The notes beneath the pieces are model-generated. The model saw only the letters and a list, made by a program, of their open reading frames with translations. It was not told the DNA's origin and ran no database searches. Below are positions 7,969 through 11,136 of a stretch of 11,136 nt of DNA, one piece after another (position 1 is the stretch's first letter; the number at the start of each line of letters is the position of its first letter). The position numbers were made by a program, and so were the translations under genes. The stretch is from Ignavibacteriales bacterium (GTDB lineage: Bacteria > Bacteroidota > Ignavibacteria > Ignavibacteriales > Ignavibacteriaceae): the NCBI GenBank assembly GCA_003142915.1, contig PLNZ01000443.1:1-11136 (forward strand), written 5' to 3'.

Positions 7969-9687
7969 TTATATCATCTCCTTTGGATCTAATCGTTTCG
8001 TAATTATTTCATTTATTGTGGCGCCGGAAGGAATTATGGGGAATACCATATCTTCTTTAACAACTTTAAATTCTACTAACACAGGACCGTCCTTTATTGC
8101 AAATACTTCATCAAGAATATCATCCACTTGTTCAGGGGAACTTGTGGAAAATGCTTTCAAACCGAAAGCTTCGGCGAGTTTTACAAAATTAGGATTGCTC
8201 TCGGAAAGATCGGTAAAGCTGTATTTTTCCTGGTGGAATAATTCCTGCCATTGTCTTACCATTCCAAGAAAGCTGTTATTAATGATGAAGAATTTAATCG
8301 GAAGTTTATTATAAGCAGCTGTAGTAAGTTCCTGCATGTTCATCTGGAAACCGCCGTCGCCGCTGATTGAAATAATAGGTCTGTCCTTTATACCAAAAGC
8401 AGCGCCGATTGATGCCGGTACGGAAAATCCCATTGTTCCCAAACCTCCGCTTGTTATATGAGAGCGGGGGTTATTGAATTTATAATGCTGGGCAGTCCAC
8501 ATTTGATGCTGACCTACATCCGTAACAATAACTGCTTCACCTTTAGTCTTTTCGGAAATTCTTTCTATAATATATTCCGTTCTCAGCTTGCCGTCGTTCT
8601 TTTCATAATAAAGAGGGCACTGCTCTTTCCATTTATTAATCTGCTCCCACCAGGCATCTAAGTTGGAAGGTTCGTTCAATTCTGCCGCAAGCTCTGCAAG
8701 AACATGCTTTACATCTCCCACTATAGGAAGATCAACTACAACATTTTTATCAATACAGGTTGGATCAATATCGACATGAATTTTATAAGCGTTTGGCGCA
8801 AATGAATCAACTTTGCCTGTTACGCGGTCATCAAAGCGGGCGCCAAGTGAAACGAGAACATCGCAGTTATTTACCGCCTGATTGGCATAATAAGTTCCAT
8901 GCATTCCCAGCATACCGAGTGATTGAGGATCGATGCCGGGGAAAGCGCCTAAGCCCTGAAGCGTCATTGTTACAGGAAAATTATTCTCTTTTGCCAGAAG
9001 TCTTAATTCACGTTCGCCATTAGACATTATTACTCCACCGCCGACATATAAAAGCGGCTTTTTTGCATTCTTGATTATTTCGGCTGCTTTTTTTATCTGG
9101 TTCTGATGACCAAGAAAGTTCGGCTTGTAACCGCGTAGTTCAACTTTTTCAGGATAATCAAATTCGCAAACAGAATTTACAACATCTTTAGGAAGATCAA
9201 CAAGAACAGGGCCCGGTCTGCCGGTCGATGCAATATAGAAAGCCTTCCTTATTGTGGTAGCAAGTTCCTTTACATCTCTTACAAGAAAACTATGCTTTGT
9301 TATAGGTCTCGTAATACCTACGATATCCGCTTCCTGAAATGCATCGTTTCCAATTAATTGAGTAGCAACCTGTCCCGTAAAAACAACAATCGGCACGGAA
9401 TCCATATAAGCATCGGCAATTCCTGTTACTGTATTTGTTGCGCCGGGTCCGGAAGTAACCAAAACAACACCAACTTTACCTGTAGCTTTTGCATAACCTT
9501 CCGCCATGTGTGTAGCGCCCTGCTCATGCCTGACAAGAATGTGCTTTAGAAAATCCACATCATATAGTCTTTCATACAATTTTAGTACGGAGCCGCCGGG
9601 GTAACCGAATACATATTCAACTTTTTCACGTTTTAAACATTCAAAAAATATATCTGCACCCGTCCAGGACGTCTGGGAAGTTCTCAT
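7969..9687 (-). CDS. ilvB: Acetolactate synthase large (catalytic) subunit
   Basis: ThDP-, FAD- and Mg-dependent enzyme joining two pyruvates to 2-acetolactate, or pyruvate with 2-oxobutyrate to 2-aceto-2-hydroxybutyrate. The 572-aa length is normal. The catalytic glutamate is E55 in HEQGA, after the YVFGYPGGSVL segment. The FAD-domain stretch GMLGMHGTYYAN is at 258-269 and RFDDRVTG at 284-291. The ThDP motif runs from GDGGF (443-447) to NN (470-471). W480 in MVRQWQ is the position known for inhibitor sensitivity. The start at 9687 has AAAGGG six bases upstream. It is the first structural gene, about 750 nt after the predicted transcription start, behind a long structured leader. Confidence 0.98.
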   Translation of the reverse strand: MRTSQTSWTGADIFFECLKREKVEYVFGYPGGSVLKLYERLYDVDFLKHILVRHEQGATHMAEGYAKATGKVGVVLVTSGPGATNTVTGIADAYMDSVPIVVFTGQVATQLIGNDAFQEADIVGITRPITKHSFLVRDVKELATTIRKAFYIASTGRPGPVLVDLPKDVVNSVCEFDYPEKVELRGYKPNFLGHQNQIKKAAEIIKNAKKPLLYVGGGVIMSNGERELRLLAKENNFPVTMTLQGLGAFPGIDPQSLGMLGMHGTYYANQAVNNCDVLVSLGARFDDRVTGKVDSFAPNAYKIHVDIDPTCIDKNVVVDLPIVGDVKHVLAELAAELNEPSNLDAWWEQINKWKEQCPLYYEKNDGKLRTEYIIERISEKTKGEAVIVTDVGQHQMWTAQHYKFNNPRSHITSGGLGTMGFSVPASIGAAFGIKDRPIISISGDGGFQMNMQELTTAAYNKLPIKFFIINNSFLGMVRQWQELFHQEKYSFTDLSESNPNFVKLAEAFGLKAFSTSSPEQVDDILDEVFAIKDGPVLVEFKVVKEDMVFPIIPSGATINEIITKRLDPKEMI

Positions 9688-9728
9688 GAATAACCCTTTC
9701 TATTATTATCAAAGATTTATAAAATTGC

Positions 9729-9768
9729 CCCGGCTTTTGCCATAGCCATCACTTTGTGATAAGCCGGG
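9729..9768 (-). terminator. GC-rich hairpin before ilvB, possible weak attenuating terminator
   Basis: On the RNA strand CCCGGCTT pairs with AAGCCGGG (8 bp). A nested ATCAC-AAA-GTGAT hairpin sits in the loop. It is followed by GCAATTTTAT, so the U-tract is short (four U), making this at best a weak intrinsic terminator. It lies about 40 bases before the ilvB ATG and leaves the AAAGGG ribosome site free. It is the best terminator-like structure in the leader; a pure pause or mRNA-stability role is equally possible. Confidence 0.4.
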
Positions 9769-9829
9769 AAAAAATAAACGCTCAAATTTAAATGGCTTTA
9801 GCCGCATCTTAGCCGTTATAATACTCTCG

Positions 9830-9843
9830 GCAGGCATGCCTGC
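9830..9843. repeat. Perfect 14-bp palindrome GCAGGCATGCCTGC
   Basis: A perfect self-complementary sequence lying just downstream (on the RNA strand) of the larger GC-rich hairpin. It shares the GCAGGC/GCCTGC core with the repeat at 5267-5292, so it probably belongs to the same dispersed palindromic family. No protein-binding role can be assigned from the sequence. Confidence 0.6.
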
Positions 9844-9854
9844 ACGACAAGCTG

Positions 9855-9886
9855 TTTGCCGGCAGACGGGTAAGCCTGCCGGCAAA
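9855..9886. repeat. GC-rich palindromic repeat in the ilvB leader
   Basis: Perfect 11-bp arms TTTGCCGGCAG / CTGCCGGCAAA flank a 10-base loop. The arm TTTGCCGGCAGA occurs again at 10895-10906 before the lipoprotein gene, and the loop-side TAAGCCTGCC occurs at 5266-5275. It therefore looks like a mobile or dispersed intergenic repeat rather than a leader-specific element, although it will fold stably in the leader RNA. Confidence 0.75.
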
Positions 9887-9923
9887 GTCTGGCTATAATC
9901 GGGCTTTGTTAAGCCTTGTATCT

Positions 9924-9965
9924 AACCTTAAGATAAAAACCATCAGGAAATTATTATCTTAGGCT
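9924..9965 (-). other. Leader hairpin overlapping the second mini-ORF stop
   Basis: On the RNA strand AGCCTAAGATAA pairs with TTATCTT-A-AGGTT, about 12 bp with one bulged A and one G-U pair, around a 17-base loop. It begins on the last base of the stop codon of the possible second mini-ORF, a placement that would let a ribosome at that stop open it. No U-tract follows. Confidence 0.45.
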
Positions 9966-10120
9966 TAGGTACAGCTTAGAATCAGCCTTCGGATACATAG
10001 TACTAATACTATATTAAAAAAATTAAGAGCGCTTATGCAGAAGTACCGGGTGAGATGTTGTTTTGTTACAACACTTTTGGTGAGAGTAGAACAGTTTATG
10101 CGGCTTCTTATGGAAGTCAT
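9965..10120 (-). CDS. Possible second Ile/Val/Leu-rich leader ORF
   Basis: A 51-codon frame from the ATG at 10120; the frame is open to a GTG at 10153. It ends in NIVLVLCIRRLIL plus a short tail, with nine of its last sixteen residues Ile, Val or Leu. It is almost the same length as the upstream 50-codon leader and shares a Ser-Val-Val-x-Lys stretch encoded by AGTGTTGTA. I see no Shine-Dalgarno site, the hydrophobic codons come from AT-rich DNA where they are common, and no family is recognised. It could be a tandem leader peptide, a remnant of leader duplication, or chance. Confidence 0.25.
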   Translation of the reverse strand: MTSIRSRINCSTLTKSVVTKQHLTRYFCISALNFFNIVLVLCIRRLILSCT

Positions 10121-10160
10121 ACAACAGTCGCTAAATTTGCTTTCAGATCTCACAACAGCC

Positions 10161-10186
10161 TCTGACAGATTAAATTAATCTTCAGA
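10161..10186 (-). other. Small leader hairpin
   Basis: On the RNA strand TCTGA-AGATT pairs with AATCT-G-TCAGA across an AATTT loop, ten pairs with one bulged G. It lies 17 bases after the large A-loop hairpin. It has no following U-tract, so it is not a terminator by itself. Confidence 0.4.
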
Positions 10187-10202
10187 CATAATCTATGGAC
10201 TC

Positions 10203-10262
10203 GGTCAATCCCGAATCTTATTTTTTATTTTGTTTTGCTTTTTGTTTGATTTGGGATTGACC
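10203..10262 (-). promoter_or_regulatory. Attenuator hairpin with a 30-base A-rich loop
   Basis: On the RNA strand the 15-base arms GGTCAATCCCAAATC and GATTCGGGATTGACC pair at 14 of 15 positions (one A-C mismatch), enclosing a 30-base loop that is nearly all A with a few C and U and one G. The 5' arm starts only eight bases after the leader ORF stop. A ribosome at that stop should therefore open the hairpin, while one stalled in the Ile run would not. AAUCCC in the 5' arm (10258-10253) can alternatively pair with GGGAUU at 10312-10307, the start of the Ile run. No U-tract follows, so it is probably the antiterminator or pause element rather than a terminator. Confidence 0.7.
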
Positions 10263-10270
10263 ATTAAATA

Positions 10271-10423
10271 TTAGCCTAGAATACCTAGCACGCTAATAAT
10301 AATAATAATCCCTAGAATGACATCTAAAGAAAGGTTGATTGAATTTTTTACTACAACACTACGGCTGCTGCGCATTTTGGCAGCATTTGAATTTGGGGTA
10401 GTATTTCTTTTCGTGTTGTACAT
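10271..10423 (-). CDS. ilv-leu operon leader peptide (attenuation)
   Basis: A 50-codon ORF starting about 16 nt from the predicted transcription start. The N-terminal half is polar and basic (MYNTKRNTTPNSNAAK), and a Val-Val-Val run lies at residues 23-25. It ends VILGIIIIISVLGILG, with five consecutive ATT codons at 10309-10295 flanked by Val, Leu and further Ile codons; three of the five Leu codons are CTA. A run of the operon's end-product codons right before a stem-loop is the hallmark of leader-peptide attenuation. The upstream sequence is A-rich with no Shine-Dalgarno. Other reading: a tiny single-span membrane protein, since the C-terminal 22 residues are hydrophobic enough. Position and codon content favour the leader. 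The sequence itself is probably not conserved outside close relatives. Confidence 0.8.
   Translation of the reverse strand: MYNTKRNTTPNSNAAKMRSSRSVVVKNSINLSLDVILGIIIIISVLGILG
10352..10420 (-). other. Nested hairpin inside the leader ORF
   Basis: RNA-strand UACAACAC (10420-10413, codons 2-4) is complementary to GUGUUGUA (10359-10352) over eight bases. A six-base UGCUGC/GCAGCA stem (10385-10380 with 10371-10366) sits inside. It could act as the early pause hairpin that lets the first ribosome load, or limit leader translation. This is inference from complementarity only. Confidence 0.45.
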
Positions 10424-10432
10424 TGTTTTTTT

Positions 10433-10463
10433 AATTTCAGGTTACAAGATAACCTCTGAAATT
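10433..10463. promoter_or_regulatory. Palindrome over the ilv promoter -10 region (candidate operator)
   Basis: Eight-base arms AATTTCAG / CTGAAATT lie 15 bases apart. With a two-base offset the inner GGTTA / TAACC also pair, giving a 12-bp imperfect dyad. It covers the -10 element and the predicted start site, a typical place for a repressor. Because the predicted start falls inside it, the RNA would not contain both arms, so a DNA-level function is more likely than an RNA hairpin. The binding protein is unknown. Confidence 0.45.
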
Positions 10464-10474
10464 TATTTTGTCAA
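10446..10474 (-). promoter_or_regulatory. Predicted promoter of the ilv-leu operon
   Basis: Minus-strand TTGACA (10474-10469), a perfect -35 match, is followed after 17 bp by TATCTT (10451-10446), a 4/6 match to the -10 consensus. TATCTTG also resembles the Bacteroidota -7 element TAnnTTTG. The predicted start is near 10439, giving a roughly 16-base untranslated stretch before the leader peptide ATG. Its fit with the leader ORF strengthens both calls. Confidence 0.65.
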
Positions 10475-10718
10475 GTTATTTAATAAAAACTGTTAAAAAT
10501 ATTTAACAAATTAATGATTTTTTAACACAAAAAACGTAAAAAATATTACTCAAAGGGAATAATTAACCATTTTATAATCAATTACGAAGAATGTGCCGTT
10601 ACATACAATTATCGGATAATTTAGGCAGCAGTTTAGCACTTTAGAATCAAGTTCAAGTCAAGTACTTCCGAAAGAATGACCATGCCAAAAAGAAAAAGTG
10701 AAAACACAAAGAATAATT

Positions 10719-10748
10719 ATTCGTCCGAATTCATGATTCCGGACGAAT
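10719..10748. repeat. Intergenic palindrome (9-bp arms)
   Basis: ATTCGTCCG and CGGACGAAT are perfect inverted arms around a 12-base spacer, with a further AAT/ATT pairing inside. It stands out from the AT-rich surroundings. Neither flank is a good U-tract, so it may be an operator, a weak bidirectional terminator for a gene not visible here, or a small palindromic repeat. Confidence 0.5.
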
Positions 10749-10894
10749 TGTTGATAAATTATCATTTATTTAATCATTGTATTATTTAATAATTTTATTG
10801 ATATTTAATTATTAAGATTAAGAAGAAATTCTTAAATACGCTTTTCTATTGCTCTATTCAATTTACAGGTAAAGTTCTAAAATATTAAGTGAAT

Positions 10895-10906
10895 TTTGCC
10901 GGCAGA
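10895..10906 (+). repeat. Single arm of the GC-rich palindromic repeat
   Basis: TTTGCCGGCAGA is identical to bases 9855-9866, the left arm of the ilvB-leader palindrome, but here the other arm is missing. It sits 17 bases upstream of the GGAGG site of the lipoprotein gene. It may be a decayed copy of the same dispersed element. Confidence 0.4.
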
Positions 10907-10933
10907 TTAGAATCAAATTTAATGGAGGATAAT

Positions 10934-11136
10934 ATGAAGCGATTAATTTTCTTTCTATGCTTAATTTTTCTATCCGGCTGCTCTCTTTTTCAGCAAACCA
11001 CGGAAAATAATTTTGCCCCCCAACTGATTATGCAGTACCCCCTCCCTATCGTAACACGCGCAATCTATAGGCCAAATTTAAAAATAGAAATGGATTTGCT
11101 TATACTGAAAGACGGATCGGTTGGGCAGGTAAAATT
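10934..11136 (+). CDS. Lipoprotein with TonB C-terminal-like domain, 3' truncated by window
   Basis: Only the first 67 codons are visible. The N-terminus MKRLIFFLCLIFLSGC is a lipoprotein signal peptide with lipobox LSGC and predicted lipidated Cys16. From about residue 34, QYPLPIVTRA followed by a strand-like segment and LILKDGSVGQV resembles the start of the TonB C-terminal fold (YP..A...v.v..lidkDGkV). This is suggestive only, because most of the domain lies outside the window. The start is well supported by GGAGG five bases upstream. It is divergent from the ilv-leu operon and probably functionally unrelated. It would act at the inner face of the outer membrane or in the periplasm. Substrate or partner cannot be named. 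Confidence 0.75.
   Translation, partial: MKRLIFFLCLIFLSGCSLFQQTTENNFAPQLIMQYPLPIVTRAIYRPNLKIEMDLLILKDGSVGQVK

Larger units (their letters stand above)
9688..10440 (-). promoter_or_regulatory. Long transcribed leader of the ilv-leu operon (putative attenuator)
   Basis: About 750 bases separate the predicted transcription start from ilvB without a conserved structural gene. In order it holds the Ile/Val/Leu leader ORF (10423-10271), a strong hairpin with an A-rich loop (10262-10203), a smaller hairpin (10186-10161), a possible second mini-ORF (10120-9965), a 12-bp hairpin (9965-9924), two GC-rich palindromes (9886-9830) and a GC-rich hairpin close to ilvB (9768-9729). Leader peptide plus mutually exclusive pairings point to ribosome-mediated attenuation. 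I found no T-box signature (AGGGTGGNACCGCG), and no known BCAA riboswitch was recognised. The extent and mechanism are inferred. Confidence 0.7.
10475..10933. other. Intergenic region between divergent promoters
   Basis: About 460 bp of very AT-rich DNA between the operon promoter and the lipoprotein gene. Apart from the palindrome at 10719-10748, a weak AT hairpin at 10818-10835 and the repeat-arm match at 10895-10906, I see nothing firm. Short frames exist, the best being 37 codons at 10676-10789 (+), but none has convincing support. No clear plus-strand promoter for the lipoprotein gene could be chosen from the many AT-rich candidates. Confidence 0.6.

Noticed and set aside
9729..10200. 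T-box riboswitch controlling the operon
   Set aside because: The conserved T-box sequence AGGGTGGNACCGCG is not present on the minus strand. The closest match, around 10047-10060, is only a few bases of chance similarity.
10021..10200. A tRNA or other known structural RNA in the leader
   Set aside because: No T-loop GTTCGAATC-like box, no acceptor pairing and no cloverleaf could be drawn on either strand.
10647..10666. Short CAAGT direct repeats
   Set aside because: Three imperfect copies within 20 bases in low-complexity DNA, with no array, spacer pattern or flanking genes to suggest CRISPR or an origin.
10676..10789. 37-codon plus-strand ORF (MTMPKRKSENTKNN...)
   Set aside because: No clear ribosome site, no recognised family, very AT-rich, and the palindrome at 10719-10748 runs through it. 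Not enough to call a gene.
10798..10885. Plus-strand promoter for the lipoprotein gene
   Set aside because: Several TTGATA/TTTACA-like and TATTAA-like boxes occur, but spacings are 15 or 23 bp and the region is so AT-rich that such matches are expected by chance.

Overview
The window is almost entirely one branched-chain amino acid biosynthesis operon read on the minus strand. In transcription order it is ilvB, ilvN, ilvC, leuB, leuA, leuC, leuD, cimA. A long regulatory leader (about 10440 to 9688) precedes it, and a divergent, truncated lipoprotein gene lies on the plus strand at the right edge. The DNA is AT-rich. The gene set, AAAGGA-type Shine-Dalgarno sites, archaeal-type LeuC/LeuD, the citramalate route and the lipoprotein with a TonB-like C-terminal start suggest a member of the Bacteroidota/Chlorobi/Ignavibacteria (FCB) lineage. 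That assignment is an inference, not proven from this window.

Layout from right to left, the direction of operon transcription. At 10934-11136 (+) is the start of a small lipoprotein gene. From about 10480 to 10933 is AT-rich intergenic DNA with one strong palindrome and no convincing gene. At 10446-10474 (-) is a good promoter (TTGACA, 17 bp, TATCTT) with an imperfect palindrome over its -10 region. At 10271-10423 (-) is a 50-codon leader ORF whose C-terminus, VILGIIIIISVLGILG, has five consecutive Ile codons among Val and Leu codons. Eight bases after its stop is a 15-bp-arm hairpin with a 30-base A-rich loop. About 580 more bases of structured leader follow: a possible second Ile/Val/Leu-rich mini-ORF, several hairpins and GC-rich palindromic repeats. 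The structural genes then run from 9687 to 26.

Most genes are tightly packed (1-16 bp gaps, one 4-bp overlap). The two larger gaps are leuB-leuA (90 bp, with a palindromic repeat) and leuD-cimA (123 bp). Together the products take pyruvate to the valine and leucine precursors, and also make 2-oxobutyrate for isoleucine from pyruvate plus acetyl-CoA through citramalate (CimA, LeuCD, LeuB). Ile synthesis therefore need not start from threonine. Dihydroxyacid dehydratase (IlvD), the aminotransferase (IlvE) and threonine deaminase (IlvA) are not in the window.

The most interesting part is the leader. The Ile/Val/Leu leader peptide indicates ribosome-mediated attenuation, but I see no classical GC-hairpin-plus-U-tract terminator next to it, and the leader is about 750 nt long. 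The switch may therefore not be the textbook enterobacterial one.
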